64,000 nucleotides of DNA from Burkholderia contaminans (GTDB taxonomy: Bacteria; Pseudomonadota; Gammaproteobacteria; Burkholderiales; Burkholderiaceae): positions 1,488,001 through 1,552,000 of the forward strand of contig NZ_CP090640.1 of assembly GCF_029633825.1 (NCBI RefSeq), written 5' to 3'. The notes below the pieces were generated by a model. It made no database searches. It was not told the origin of the DNA and worked only from the letters and a program-made list of their open reading frames with translations. Shown piece after piece: positions 44,599-56,750 of this stretch; the stretch's first letter is position 1, and each line of letters begins with the position of its first letter. A program made the position numbers and the translations under genes.

Positions 44599-45681
44599 TC
44601 AGTCGGCATCGCCGAGCGACGCGAGCAGTTCGGCCTGGTGTTCGCTGACCAGCGCGCTGATCAGTTCGTCGAGATCGCCGTCCATGAGCGCCTCGAGCCG
44701 GTACAGCGTCAGGTTGATCCGGTGGTCGGTCATCCGGCCCTGCGGGAAGTTGTACGTGCGGATCCGTTCCGAGCGGTCGCCGGAGCCGATCAGGCTCTTG
44801 CGCGTGGCCGCTTCCTTCGCGTGCTGCTCGTGATACTGCTTGTCCTTGATGCGTGCCGCGAGCACCTTCAGCGCGCGATCCTTGTTCTTGTGCTGCGAAC
44901 GGTCGTCCTGGCACTCGACGACGATCCCGGTCGGGATGTGCGTGACGCGCACCGCCGAATCGGTCTTGTTGATGTGCTGGCCGCCCGCGCCGGACGCGCG
45001 GAACGTGTCGATCCGCAGGTCGGCCGGATTGATCTCGACCTCGCCGATTTCGTCGGCTTCCGGCATCACCGCGACCGTGCATGCGGACGTGTGGATGCGC
45101 CCCTGCGTTTCGGTGGCCGGCACGCGCTGTACGCGATGGCCGCCCGATTCGAACTTCAGGCGCGAATACGCGCCCTGGCCCGCGATCCGTACGATCACTT
45201 CCTTGTAGCCGCCGAGATCCGACGCGCTCTCCGACATCATTTCGACCTGCCAGCGCTGGCGTTCCGCGAAGCGCAGGTACATGCGCAGCAGGTCGCCCGC
45301 GAACAGCGCCGATTCGTCGCCGCCCGTGCCCGCGCGGATTTCGAGGAAGATGTTGCGGTCGTCGTTCGGATCCTTCGGCAGCAGCATCTTCTGCAGTTCG
45401 GTCTCGAGGCGGGCCATGCTCTCGCGTGCGCTGCGGATTTCGTCTTCCGCGAAGTCGCGCATCGACAGGTCGCCGAGCAGCTCCTGCGCGGCCGTCTCGT
45501 CGCTGCGCGACTGGCGCCACAGCGCGTACTGTTCGACCACCGGGCCGAGTTCCGCATGTTCACGCGTGAGCTTGCGGTACTGGTCGAGGTCGGCCGTGAC
45601 GTTTTCGCGGCTCAGCAGGTCGTTCAGTTCGGCCAGCCGTGTGGACAGCTGGTCGAGCTTGCGTTGCATGCTCGTCTTCAT
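44599..45681 (-). CDS. prfA: Peptide chain release factor 1
   Basis: This 360-residue RF1 reads UAG and UAA and triggers peptide release. The GGQ motif in [18 protein letters not shown] (~225-242) is the catalytic loop. The codon-recognition tripeptide region near residues 180-190 (around VQRVPATE) matches the RF1 PxT type. Length and start [12 protein letters not shown] are standard. It lies 93 bp downstream of hemA and directly upstream of prmC, the conserved proteobacterial hemA-prfA-prmC order. Confidence 0.97.
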   Translation of the reverse strand: MKTSMQRKLDQLSTRLAELNDLLSRENVTADLDQYRKLTREHAELGPVVEQYALWRQSRSDETAAQELLGDLSMRDFAEDEIRSARESMARLETELQKMLLPKDPNDDRNIFLEIRAGTGGDESALFAGDLLRMYLRFAERQRWQVEMMSESASDLGGYKEVIVRIAGQGAYSRLKFESGGHRVQRVPATETQGRIHTSACTVAVMPEADEIGEVEINPADLRIDTFRASGAGGQHINKTDSAVRVTHIPTGIVVECQDDRSQHKNKDRALKVLAARIKDKQYHEQHAKEAATRKSLIGSGDRSERIRTYNFPQGRMTDHRINLTLYRLEALMDGDLDELISALVSEHQAELLASLGDAD

Positions 45682-45774
45682 GGTGTGGAGCGGCGCTCCC
45701 GGGCAAGGGGTATTCGGAAAGGATAGGCCGGCAGCGGGACAACGACCGGCCGGCGGCAGGGCGATCGGCCGGCG

Positions 45775-47088
<1,314 letters not shown>

Positions 47089-47099
47089 TTAGCCCCATA

Positions 47100-47861
47100 T
47101 TATAGCGTTTCAGCGATTTCCTCACTCGCTGCATACCGGGCATCAGCGTGGCGGGGCCGGGAATTTGGGGGCTCGATCGGCACGCGATCGAGCTGATAGC
47201 CGTAGCCGTAGAGCGGCAGCAGCCGGTAGCCGCGCTCCGGAAGCAGCCGGAGTTTGCTGCGCAGCCGGGACGCATGGGTATCGAGCGTGCGCGACTTCAT
47301 GTCGCGGCGGCGCCCCCACACCGTTTCGAGGATATGGGCGCGCGACACCGGCCGCGACAGGTTCGTGAACAGCAGCTGCGCGAACCGGAACTCCTTCGGC
47401 GTGAGTGAAACGATTGCGTCGTCGAACCGGACGAGGCAATGCGTGGCATCGAAAGCGTATTCGCCATACATTTCGCGCGAGCGGGTGGGTGGCCGGCGCA
47501 CGCCGGCGCGCCGGCTCAGCGCGTTGACGCGCGCGAGCATCTCGGGCCCGCTCACGGGGCGCACGAGGCAATCGTCGGCGCCCGCGTGCAGGCACGATAC
47601 GATTTCGCTTTCGCGCGGCAGCTGCATCACGGCGATGGCCGGCAGCCCGGGCAGGATGGCCTGCGCGCGCGGGATGACTTCCTCGGCCGGCTGATCGCCG
47701 GCCCAATGGCCGGTGATCAGCATGTCGCAGGTGTCGGTGGCGAGCCACTCGAAGAACGCAGCACTGGACGAAAACGCGTGGCACACATGACCGCCTGCGA
47801 AGAGCAGGCGGTTCAGGAGCGCGGCATGGCGCGCTTCCGGATCGATCAGAGCGATTCGCAT
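47100..47861 (-). CDS. OmpR-type DNA-binding protein with degenerate receiver domain
   Basis: The gene encodes 253 residues. The N-terminal ~115 resemble a receiver domain (MRIALIDPEARHAALLNRLL) but lack phosphorylation residues. Where the acceptor Asp is expected the sequence reads LITGHW (48-53), the acidic pair is reduced to Asp7/Glu9, and the conserved Lys is Arg101 in VRPVSG. The C-terminal OmpR/PhoB winged helix (~145-235) is intact, with LTPKEFRFAQLLF and SRAHILETVWG. It probably binds DNA without phosphorelay control; no kinase gene is adjacent. ATG 47861; upstream extension in frame is untidy sequence. It lies 26 bp upstream of hemA. Confidence 0.82.
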   Translation of the reverse strand: MRIALIDPEARHAALLNRLLFAGGHVCHAFSSSAAFFEWLATDTCDMLITGHWAGDQPAEEVIPRAQAILPGLPAIAVMQLPRESEIVSCLHAGADDCLVRPVSGPEMLARVNALSRRAGVRRPPTRSREMYGEYAFDATHCLVRFDDAIVSLTPKEFRFAQLLFTNLSRPVSRAHILETVWGRRRDMKSRTLDTHASRLRSKLRLLPERGYRLLPLYGYGYQLDRVPIEPPNSRPRHADARYAASEEIAETL

Positions 47862-48032
47862 GAGAATATCTTCAATACGGCAGCCGGCGCGCGCTTGCCA
47901 TAACGTCGAGTCGGCCCCTAAACTCGAATGTTGGCGGCACCCGGCTGATCTCGGGTTCGATGGATAAATCGATGCTAGCCGCTGGCAACGTTCACGCCTA
48001 TGGGACGAATCTGAATTTATAGAAGGCGTCGA

Positions 48033-48287
48033 ATGAACTGGTTTGGAATCCTTGTCCTGGGAGCGGCCGTCGGGCTGTTCGGCCGATGGCTGCATCCGAT
48101 GCGGCGCACGGGCCGGCCGGCGTGGTGGATCGCGGTGCTCGCCGGCATCGTCGGCGCGGGGGCGGCCCGCATGGCCGGCAATCTCTCGGGACTGTTTTAC
48201 GATGGCGAGACGCTCGAATGGCCGGTCTGCACCGGTGTCGCGTTCCTCGTCGTAGCCGTGACGGTTACGCTGTCGGCCCGTCGCTGA
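48033..48287 (+). CDS. GlsB/YeaQ/YmgE-family small membrane protein
   Basis: This 84-residue protein has three transmembrane helices (~4-20, ~31-52, ~64-81) with glycine-rich packing faces (GIVGAGAARMAG), the layout of the transglycosylase-associated/GlsB-YeaQ-YmgE family. These small inner-membrane proteins are linked to stationary phase and stress; a molecular function is not established. ATG 48033, divergent from the response-regulator gene. The stop is 18 bp before the aminopeptidase P start, so the two may share a transcript. Confidence 0.72.
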   Translation: MNWFGILVLGAAVGLFGRWLHPMRRTGRPAWWIAVLAGIVGAGAARMAGNLSGLFYDGETLEWPVCTGVAFLVVAVTVTLSARR

Positions 48288-48305
48288 ATGTTCTCAGGTG
48301 AAATC

Positions 48306-50120
48306 ATGAATGCCCGTCTTCCCGAAGTCTCGCCGGTGCCGGCCCGCCTCGCGCTGCTGCGTGGCGCCATGGCCCGCGAGGACCTGGCCGCCTATCTCGT
48401 GCCGTCCGCCGATCCCCATCTGTCCGAGTACCTGCCGGAGCGCTGGCAGGCCCGCCGCTGGCTGTCCGGCTTCACGGGCTCGGTCGGCACGCTGGTCGTG
48501 ACCGCGGATTTCGCGGGGTTGTGGGTCGACAGCCGCTACTGGGTGCAGGCCGATGCCGAACTGGCCGGCACGGGCGTGCAACTGATGAAGATGACGGGCG
48601 GCCAGCAGAGCGCGCCGCACGTCGACTGGCTCGCGCAGAACGTGCCGGCAGGTGCGACGGTCGGCGTCGACGGCGCCGTGCTCGGCGTCGCCGCCGCACG
48701 CGGGCTGACCGGCGCGCTGAATGCACGCGGCATCGCGCTGCGCACCGATCTCGATCTGCTCGACGCGATCTGGCCCGAGCGGCCGGGCCTGCCCGGCGAC
48801 GCGGTGTTCGAGCACACGGCGCCGCAGGCCGACACGACGCGCGCGAGCAAGCTGGCCGAAGTGCGCCGCGCGATGCGCGCGCAGGGTGCGCAATGGCATT
48901 TCGTCTCGACGCTCGACGACCTCGCATGGCTGTTCAACCTGCGCGGCGCCGACGTCAACTTCAATCCCGTATTCGTTGCGCACGCAATGATCGGCGCCGA
49001 TCGCGCGACGCTGTTCGTCGCCGACGGAAAGGTGTCGCCGGCGTTGGCCGCGTCGCTCGCGAAGGATGGTGTCGACGTTCGCGCCTACGACGCCGCGCGC
49101 GCCGCGCTCGGGTCGCTGCCCGACGGCGCGACGCTGCTGATCGACCCGCGCCGCGTGACGTTCGGCACGCTCGAGGCCGTGCCGGCCGGCGTGAAGCTCG
49201 TCGAGGCCGTGAATCCGTCGACGTTCGCGAAGTCGCGCAAGACGTCCGCCGAGATCGAGCACGTGCGCGTAACGATGGAACACGACGGCGCCGCGCTCGC
49301 GGAATTCTTCACGTGGTTCGAGCAGGCGGTGAACCGCGAGACGATCACCGAGCTGACGATCGAGGAAAAGCTCACGGCCGCCCGCGCCCGGCGCCCCGGC
49401 TACGTGTCGGCGAGTTTCGCGACGATTGCGGGCTTCAACGCGAACGGCGCGATGCCGCACTACCATGCGACGCCGGCGTCGCACGCGACGATCGCCGGCG
49501 ACGGCCTGCTGCTGATCGATTCGGGTGGCCAGTACGTGACGGGCACGACCGACATCACGCGCGTCGTGCCGGTCGGCACCGTCAGCGACCTGCAGCGGCG
49601 CGATTTCACGATCGTGCTGAAGTCGATGATGGCGCTGTCGCGTGCCCGCTTCCCGCGCGGCATCCGCTCGCCGATGCTCGACGCGATCGCGCGCGCACCG
49701 ATGTGGGCGGCGGGGCTCGACTACGGCCACGGCACGGGGCATGGCGTCGGTTACTTCCTGAACGTGCACGAAGGCCCGCAGGTCATCTCGCACTACGCGC
49801 CGGCCGAGCCGCACACGGCGATGGAAGAAGGCATGATCACGTCGATCGAGCCGGGTGTGTACCGCCCCGGCCAGTGGGGCATCCGGATCGAGAACCTGGT
49901 CGTGAACCGCGCGGCCGGGCAGACGGAATTCGGCGATTTCCTCGCGTTCGAGACGTTGACGCTGTGCCCGATCGACACGCGCTGCGTGCTGATCGAGATG
50001 CTGCACGACGACGAGCGCGCATGGCTGAACACGTATCACGCGACGGTGCGCGAGCGCGTCGGCCGGCACCTGCGCGGCGATGCGAAAGCGTGGCTCGACG
50101 CGCGCACGCAGCCGATCTGA
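48306..50120 (+). CDS. Aminopeptidase P-type M24 metallopeptidase
   Basis: The gene encodes 604 residues, the long three-domain form of X-Pro aminopeptidase. Two N-terminal creatinase-like domains precede the pita-bread catalytic domain (~325-540). Dinuclear metal ligands are visible: two Asp in LIDSGGQYVTGTTDITR (~403-419), His in GHGTGHGVGYF (~479-489), Glu in ITSIEPGVY and Glu in IRIENLVV. The enzyme removes the N-terminal residue before proline. ATG 48306 follows AGGTGA; ATG 48288 is in frame but overlaps the end of the preceding gene region. Confidence 0.92.
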   Translation: MNARLPEVSPVPARLALLRGAMAREDLAAYLVPSADPHLSEYLPERWQARRWLSGFTGSVGTLVVTADFAGLWVDSRYWVQADAELAGTGVQLMKMTGGQQSAPHVDWLAQNVPAGATVGVDGAVLGVAAARGLTGALNARGIALRTDLDLLDAIWPERPGLPGDAVFEHTAPQADTTRASKLAEVRRAMRAQGAQWHFVSTLDDLAWLFNLRGADVNFNPVFVAHAMIGADRATLFVADGKVSPALAASLAKDGVDVRAYDAARAALGSLPDGATLLIDPRRVTFGTLEAVPAGVKLVEAVNPSTFAKSRKTSAEIEHVRVTMEHDGAALAEFFTWFEQAVNRETITELTIEEKLTAARARRPGYVSASFATIAGFNANGAMPHYHATPASHATIAGDGLLLIDSGGQYVTGTTDITRVVPVGTVSDLQRRDFTIVLKSMMALSRARFPRGIRSPMLDAIARAPMWAAGLDYGHGTGHGVGYFLNVHEGPQVISHYAPAEPHTAMEEGMITSIEPGVYRPGQWGIRIENLVVNRAAGQTEFGDFLAFETLTLCPIDTRCVLIEMLHDDERAWLNTYHATVRERVGRHLRGDAKAWLDARTQPI

Positions 50121-50175
50121 CACAACAGGCGATAACGGCCGGACAACGGCCGAACGACACAACCGAGGGCAGGCA

Positions 50176-50727
50176 ATGGCGGACACCGCAGTGATCGTGG
50201 TCGACATGCAGCGCGGGCTGGTGCAGCGGGCACGGCCCGCTTACCGGCTCGATGACGTGGTATCGGGCATCAACCGGCTGACGGCGGCGGCGCGCGCAGC
50301 GAACGCGCCCGTGTGCTTCGTGCAGCACGACGGCGATGCGGACGACGACATCGTGCCCGGCACGCCGGGCTGGGAGCTGCATGCGGGGCTGGTCGTCGGG
50401 AACGACGACTGGCGCGTGCGCAAGCAGGTGAGCGACTCGTTCCACGACACGCCGCTCGCGGCGCAGCTCGACCGCCACGGCATCCGTTCGGTGCTGATCT
50501 GCGGCTATGCGACCGAGTTCTGCGTCGATTCGGCCGCACGCCGCGCGGCGCTGCTCGGCTACCGGACGACCGTCGTATCCGATCTGCACACGACGAACGA
50601 GCGCACGCACCTGTCGGCCGCGCAGATCGTCGCGCACCATCACTTCGTATGGCAAAACAATTCGCTGTCGGGCAACCCGGTGACGCCGCGTCCGCTCGCG
50701 GAGGTTCTTTCGACGGAGTTCGCATGA
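50176..50727 (+). CDS. Isochorismatase-family cysteine hydrolase
   Basis: This 183-residue protein has the family's catalytic triad in order: Asp in AVIVVDMQRG (~5-14), Lys in VRKQVSDSF (~78-86) and Cys in ATEFCVDSAA (~114-123). Substrates in the family include isochorismate, nicotinamide and carbamoyl compounds, and none can be assigned here. ATG 50176 is used; the in-frame extension upstream overlaps the aminopeptidase gene. The stop overlaps the HAD gene start by four bases (ATGA), which indicates coupled translation. Confidence 0.86.
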   Translation: MADTAVIVVDMQRGLVQRARPAYRLDDVVSGINRLTAAARAANAPVCFVQHDGDADDDIVPGTPGWELHAGLVVGNDDWRVRKQVSDSFHDTPLAAQLDRHGIRSVLICGYATEFCVDSAARRAALLGYRTTVVSDLHTTNERTHLSAAQIVAHHHFVWQNNSLSGNPVTPRPLAEVLSTEFA

Positions 50728-51347
50728 CGATCAAGGCCGTGGTGTTCGATTTCGGCGGCGTGCTGATCGACTGGAGCCCGGAGTACCTTTACCGGGAGCT
50801 GATTCCCGACGACGCGGAGCGTCGCTGGTTCCTCACGCACGTGTGCGCGATGGACTGGGTGATCCGTCAGGACGGCGGGCAAACGATCGAAGAAGGCACG
50901 GCCGAGCTCGTCGCGAAGTTTCCGGAGCACGAGGCGCTGATCCGCGCGTTCTACGCGCGCTGGCACGAAATGATCGGCGGCGTGCTCGAAGAGGGCGCCG
51001 CGCTCGTCGATCGCCTTGAAGCGCAGGGGATGCCGCTGTTCGGGCTGACGAACTGGTCCGCGCAGACATTCCCGTATGCATGGGACAACTTCCCGGTGCT
51101 GCGGCGTTTCAAGGAGATCGTCGTGTCGGGCCGTGTGAAGCTCGTGAAGCCCGATCCGGCGATCTACCGCGAGATGCACGCGCGGATCGAGCCGCACTTG
51201 CCGGGCATCGCGCCGCACGAACTCGTGTTCATCGACGACAACGCGAAGAATGCCGCGGCCGCGACGGCGCTCGGCTGGCACGGCATTCATCATACGAGTG
51301 CGGCGGTGACCGAGGCGCGGCTGCGCGAGCTGGGCGCGCTCGCGTAA
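50724..51347 (+). CDS. HAD-superfamily hydrolase
   Basis: This 207-residue HAD phosphatase or dehalogenase-like enzyme shows motif I VVFDFGGVLIDW (6-17), motif II GLTNWS (~108-113), motif III Lys in VKPDPAIY and motif IV FIDDNAKN (~173-180). The D-x-G start, with Gly in place of the second Asp (DFGGV), is typical of the epoxide-hydrolase N-domain/YihX-like subgroup. The substrate is unknown. It is coupled to the isochorismatase-family gene through ATGA and followed by a terminator. Confidence 0.88.
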   Translation: MTIKAVVFDFGGVLIDWSPEYLYRELIPDDAERRWFLTHVCAMDWVIRQDGGQTIEEGTAELVAKFPEHEALIRAFYARWHEMIGGVLEEGAALVDRLEAQGMPLFGLTNWSAQTFPYAWDNFPVLRRFKEIVVSGRVKLVKPDPAIYREMHARIEPHLPGIAPHELVFIDDNAKNAAAATALGWHGIHHTSAAVTEARLRELGALA

Positions 51348-51377
51348 GCGGCGGGCGCGCAGCCGGCCATCAGATAG

Positions 51378-51405
51378 AAAAAGCGGGCCGGCGGCCCGCT
51401 TTTTT
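51378..51405. terminator. Bidirectional terminator between the HAD gene and ettA
   Basis: AGCGGGCC (51382-51389), loop GGC and GGCCCGCT (51393-51400), preceded by As and followed by TTTTTT. It separates convergent transcripts. Confidence 0.9.
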
Positions 51406-51483
51406 GTTGTGCTGCTCCTGAAGCGGCCACCCTCGGCGACCGGCCCTGCGTTGCCGCGGTGCCAGGCACCCGGGCCGTGCCGG

Positions 51484-53151
<1,668 letters not shown>

Positions 53152-53355
53152 TTCGGTGTGAAATTCAGAAGTGGTTGAGACTGCCGCGCAGCGCGCGGGC
53201 GTGGCGGCGTCGGGTGATTCGGTACGGAGCGTGCCGCGCCGGGCGCGGCGGCGTCGCCGCGTGTCGGCGGCGCGAGCGGCTATTGTACTTCGCCGCCGAG
53301 TGTCGCTGACAGCGGCGGGTGGCGGCAGCGGTCCGGACTGGCCGTTCGGCCGGGG

Positions 53356-53664
53356 CTACAGCCACGCGGCAACGCCGCCGTGCCCCGAGCACGTGCCGCG
53401 CCGGTGACGGCTGAAGCTGTACGTGCCGTCGCGGCAGCGCGCGCTCGCGCCGTCGGGCACGCGGCCCGATTTCGAATGAGCGGGGGCGTGGACGGTGTCG
53501 CCGTCGCGGTTGCGATACGTGTCGTGGCGGTCGAGATCGGCTTCGTTGCCGTAGCCGGGCGATGCGCGGTAGGCATGCGCGGCAGGCGGTAACGCGGCAC
53601 ACGCGACAAGGAGCGCGGCGGACAAGGTCGCGATGCGTGTCGCGCGGCGGAGCAGGGCAGGCAT
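53356..53664 (-). CDS. DUF3761 small exported protein
   Basis: This 102-residue protein has a signal peptide ending near AAHA (~30), a short YRASPGYGNEADLDRHD segment and the DUF3761 C-terminus SARCRDGTYSFSRHRRGTCS followed by GHGGVAAWL. Two cysteines in that motif may form a disulphide in the periplasm. The function is unknown. ATG 53664; the in-frame upstream region is a shadow of the neighbouring lysR gene. A 204-bp gap to ettA contains no gene. Confidence 0.82.
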   Translation of the reverse strand: MPALLRRATRIATLSAALLVACAALPPAAHAYRASPGYGNEADLDRHDTYRNRDGDTVHAPAHSKSGRVPDGASARCRDGTYSFSRHRRGTCSGHGGVAAWL

Positions 53665-53744
53665 GGTCTCTCTCGGTCTGTTGTTATCGGTGTCGGGCCG
53701 CATGTTAGCCGATCGGCCGAGGAACCGCGCCGTGAGGGACGGCG

Positions 53745-54662
53745 CTACGTCGTGCCGGACATCGATGCCGCGCCATCGGCCAGTGCGGCGTCGAGGATCC
53801 ATCGGCGGAATGCGGCGACCTTCGGCCGTTCCGCGTGGTGCGGCGGATAGACGAGGTAGTACGCGAAATCGTCGAGCCACGCGACGTCGGCGAGCTGCAC
53901 GAGCCGGCCGCTCGCTAGCTCGCCGCGCACCATCGCGGCCGGCAGCAGCCCGGCGCCCTGGCCGGCGACGATCGCCTGCAGCAACAGGCCCGAGTCGTCG
54001 AATGCAGGGCCGCGCGGCGGGCCGAAATCGTCGATCCGCTGCGCGCCGAACCAGATGTGCCAGCCCTTGCGCTCGGCGTCGTGCAACTGCGGCCAGCCGA
54101 CCAGGTCGGCCGGCGTCGCCGGCATGCCGAGCCGCGCGACGAGTTCGGGCGACGCGAGCGCGACGATCTCCACCGTCAGCAGGCGCTCGCTGCACAGCCC
54201 GATGTAACGCCCGAGGCCATGACGGATCGCGACGTCGACGCCGTCGCGCGAGAAATCCGCCAGCGCGTGGCTCGTGACGACCTGCAGGTCGACGTCCGGG
54301 CAAGCTTCACGAAACTGCGCGAGGCGCGGGACGAGCCAAGCGGATGCGAAAAATGGCGTGACGCTCACCGTCAGCACGCCGCTGTCGGCAGCGCCCGACA
54401 CGCGCTGCGACGCATCGGCGATCTGCCTGAACGCGTTGCGCACCGGCGGCAGGTAGTCTCGGCCGGCGGCCGTGAGCAGGATGCCGCGGTTGACGCGCTC
54501 GAACAGCTGCACGCCGAGATGCGTCTCGAGTGTGCGGATCATCTGGCTTACCGCGCCGGGCGTGACCGACAGCTCCTCGGCAGCCACCTTCACCGACAGG
54601 TGGCGGGCGGCCGCTTCGAATGCGCGCAGCGCGTTGAGAGGTGGCAAACGGGAACGATTCAT
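53745..54662 (-). CDS. LysR-family regulator (GcvA-like)
   Basis: This 305-residue regulator starts with LPPLNALRAFEAAARHLSVK and an HTH continuing VAAEELSVTPGAVSQMIRTLE, the GcvA/AmpR subgroup pattern. The effector-binding domain covers ~95-295. It is divergent from an MFS transporter, and a perfect ATC-N9-GAT LysR box lies 33 bp upstream of its start. It very likely controls the transporter and itself. The inducer is unknown. Confidence 0.9.
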   Translation of the reverse strand: MNRSRLPPLNALRAFEAAARHLSVKVAAEELSVTPGAVSQMIRTLETHLGVQLFERVNRGILLTAAGRDYLPPVRNAFRQIADASQRVSGAADSGVLTVSVTPFFASAWLVPRLAQFREACPDVDLQVVTSHALADFSRDGVDVAIRHGLGRYIGLCSERLLTVEIVALASPELVARLGMPATPADLVGWPQLHDAERKGWHIWFGAQRIDDFGPPRGPAFDDSGLLLQAIVAGQGAGLLPAAMVRGELASGRLVQLADVAWLDDFAYYLVYPPHHAERPKVAAFRRWILDAALADGAASMSGTT

Positions 54663-54694
54663 TCAGTTTTTCTAAATCGAAAGTCCGACGAAAT

Positions 54695-54709
54695 ATCGTT
54701 TGAGACGAT
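54695..54709. promoter_or_regulatory. LysR box (ATC-N9-GAT) in the lysR/MFS spacer
   Basis: ATCGTTTGAGACGAT (54695-54709) fits both ATC-N9-GAT and T-N11-A, the standard LysR-type recognition pattern, with five-base perfect arms. A second dyad, ATAGTT-C-AACTAT (54784-54796), lies nearer the MFS start at 54855. Confidence 0.65.
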
Positions 54710-54854
54710 GCGTACGCGCGAGTACCGTTGACGCATCGGATCACAGGCTTCGCGACTGCCTGTCGGCGGCCAGTGCGATCAACATAGTTCAACTATATCC
54801 AGGAGGCAATCCGGACGCCGCGTGCTGCCGGTGGAACCTGAGAGGAGCATCGTC

Positions 54855-56174
54855 ATGAACCGCCCGCGCGCATCGCGCCTTTTCTACGGCTGGTACGTGG
54901 TTGCGGCCGCGTTTGCCGTCACGTGCGTCGGCTTCGGCAGCGCATACACGTTCAGCGCGTTCGTCGAGTCGCTGCAGCGGGATTTCGCCGCGTCACGCGG
55001 GCAGATCTCGCTCGTGTTTTCGCTTGCCGGCTTCCTGTATTTCGGTTTCGGCATCATCAGCGGGCCGCTCGCCGACCGCTTCGGCTCGCGGCGGCTTGCC
55101 GTCGCCGGGATGCTGCTGACGGGCATCGGGCTCGCGGCTGCCGGCGCCGCGCAGACGCTGATGCAGGTCTATGTCGCGTACGGTCTCGGTGTCGGGCTCG
55201 GCGTCGGTTGCGCGTACGTGCCGGCCGTCGGCGCCGTGCAGCGCTGGTTCGTGCGCCGGCGCGGCTTCGCGTCGGGGCTCGCGGTCGCCGGTATCGGCGT
55301 CGGTACGCTGGTGATGCCGCCGCTTGCATCCGCGTTGATCGCGCATGTCGGCTGGCGCGGCGCGTATTTCACGCTGGCCGTGATCGCGATCGTGATCGGC
55401 GCGGGGATGTCGCTGCTGATCGAGAACGATCCGCGCGGACGGGGGTTGCTGCCGGACGGGGAGGCGGCGCATGAGCCGGTGGAAGGCGGCGGCGCGAAGG
55501 TCACCGGGCGCGATGCAGGCGCTTCGGTGTCCGGCGCGGCAGTGGGCCACAAGCCTGTTGCGGCTTCGACGTCTGCCGGCGCGACGGTGCGCGAAGCCGT
55601 CACGTCGCGTCCGTTCGCGAGCCTTTACGCGGCATGCCTCATCTGCTCGTTCGGCGTGTTCGTCCCGTTCGTTCATCTCGTGCCGTACGCGCTCGATCAT
55701 GGCGTCTCGTCATCGACGGCCGTGCTGCTGCTCGGCGCGATCGGCGTCGGCAGCACGGCCGGCCGTTTCTTCCTCGGCGGCCTGGCCGACCGTTTCGGCC
55801 GCCGCACGTCGCTGCTCGCGATGTTCGCGGGCATGGCCGTTGCACTCGTCGCGTGGGCCGGTGCCGGCACCGTCGCCACACTTGCCGCGTTCGCACTCGT
55901 GTTCGGCGTGTTCTATGGCGGCTGGGTCGCCGTGCTGCCGGCAGTCGTGATGGACTATTTCGGCGGCCGTAACGTGAGCGGGATCATCGGCGTGCTTTAT
56001 ACGAGCGTCGCATTCGGCACGCTGATCGGGCCGACCGCGGCAGGCTTCATCTACGACGCGGGCGGCGGCTATCTCGTGCCGATCCTGGCCAGCGCTGCCG
56101 CGAATGCGATCGCCTTCGCGATCGTCGCCACGACAGGGCGTGCGTCGACGGCCGCACGTGCGGCGCGCGGATAG
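54855..56174 (+). CDS. Major facilitator superfamily transporter, oxalate/formate-antiporter-like
   Basis: This 439-residue inner-membrane protein starts MNRPRASRLFYGWYVVAAAF; the FYGWYVV opening is typical of the OFA/monocarboxylate MFS group. About 12 helices are visible, with RFGSRRLAVAGMLLTGIG (~77-94) as loop motif A and a long Ala/Gly-rich central loop (~198-250). The second half repeats RFGRRTSLLAMFAG. GAGAGGAG at 54840-54847 sets ATG 54855. It is divergent from the lysR gene and presumably its target. Substrate unknown, probably a carboxylate. Confidence 0.88.
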   Translation: MNRPRASRLFYGWYVVAAAFAVTCVGFGSAYTFSAFVESLQRDFAASRGQISLVFSLAGFLYFGFGIISGPLADRFGSRRLAVAGMLLTGIGLAAAGAAQTLMQVYVAYGLGVGLGVGCAYVPAVGAVQRWFVRRRGFASGLAVAGIGVGTLVMPPLASALIAHVGWRGAYFTLAVIAIVIGAGMSLLIENDPRGRGLLPDGEAAHEPVEGGGAKVTGRDAGASVSGAAVGHKPVAASTSAGATVREAVTSRPFASLYAACLICSFGVFVPFVHLVPYALDHGVSSSTAVLLLGAIGVGSTAGRFFLGGLADRFGRRTSLLAMFAGMAVALVAWAGAGTVATLAAFALVFGVFYGGWVAVLPAVVMDYFGGRNVSGIIGVLYTSVAFGTLIGPTAAGFIYDAGGGYLVPILASAAANAIAFAIVATTGRASTAARAARG

Positions 56175-56256
56175 GCGCGCTTAGGTCGACGCACCATCGC
56201 GCGAATTCCGGTAGGGTGGCGGATCGTGAACCGACGGCATCCAGCCGGGAGGCTCC

Positions 56257-56601
56257 ATGACATTCGACGAAGTCCGGCGGATCGCACTGGCGTGGCGCGG
56301 CGTCGAGGAAGGCACGTCATACGGCACGCCCGCACTCAAGGTGAAGGGCAGGATGCTCGCGCGACTGCGCGAAGACGGCGACACGCTTGTCGTGAAAGGC
56401 GTCGGCCCCGACGAGCGCGCGTGGCTGATCGAATCGGAACCTGACGTGTATTACGTGACGGATCACTACGTCGGCTGGCCGATCGTGCTGGTGCGGCTGT
56501 CGGTGGCCCGTCCGGACGCCGTGAAAAACCTGCTTCTGCGAGAATGGCAGGCCGTCGTCCCCGCCAAATGGCGTGACGAGATGGCGAACGGAACGCGCTG
56601 A
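56257..56601 (+). CDS. MmcQ/YjbR-family protein
   Basis: The gene encodes 114 residues of a small DNA-binding-like fold family. MTFDEVRRIALAWRGVEEGT and the following SYGTPALKVKGRML block are characteristic (HGHPxFKV in relatives), as is VGWPIVLVRLS near residue 70. The function is not known; relatives adopt a CyaY-like fold. GGGAGG upstream of ATG 56257. It lies 82 bp after the MFS gene and might belong to the same transcript. Confidence 0.82.
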   Translation: MTFDEVRRIALAWRGVEEGTSYGTPALKVKGRMLARLREDGDTLVVKGVGPDERAWLIESEPDVYYVTDHYVGWPIVLVRLSVARPDAVKNLLLREWQAVVPAKWRDEMANGTR

Positions 56602-56679
56602 CGCGCCGGTTGCGACTGGCTGACCCGGTGTCGCCGGGTGGTTTCGGCGCGCTCGCGAGTCGCCACGAACGGCACAAGC

Positions 56680-56750
56680 GTTGCATCGATCGATGTCGAT
56701 GCAACAAGTGGTTCCATCGAAATTCTTCAATTGGTTCTTAGTGAAGAACC
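56680..56750. promoter_or_regulatory. Two perfect dyads upstream of the amino-acid permease
   Basis: GTTGCATCGA (56680-56689) and TCGATGCAAC (56696-56705) form a ten-base inverted repeat with a six-base spacer. GGTTCTT (56733-56739) and AAGAACC (56744-56750) form a second one with a four-base spacer. They lie in the 414-bp gap before the permease gene (57016), which otherwise shows no gene. The first looks like a repressor operator. Confidence 0.55.
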
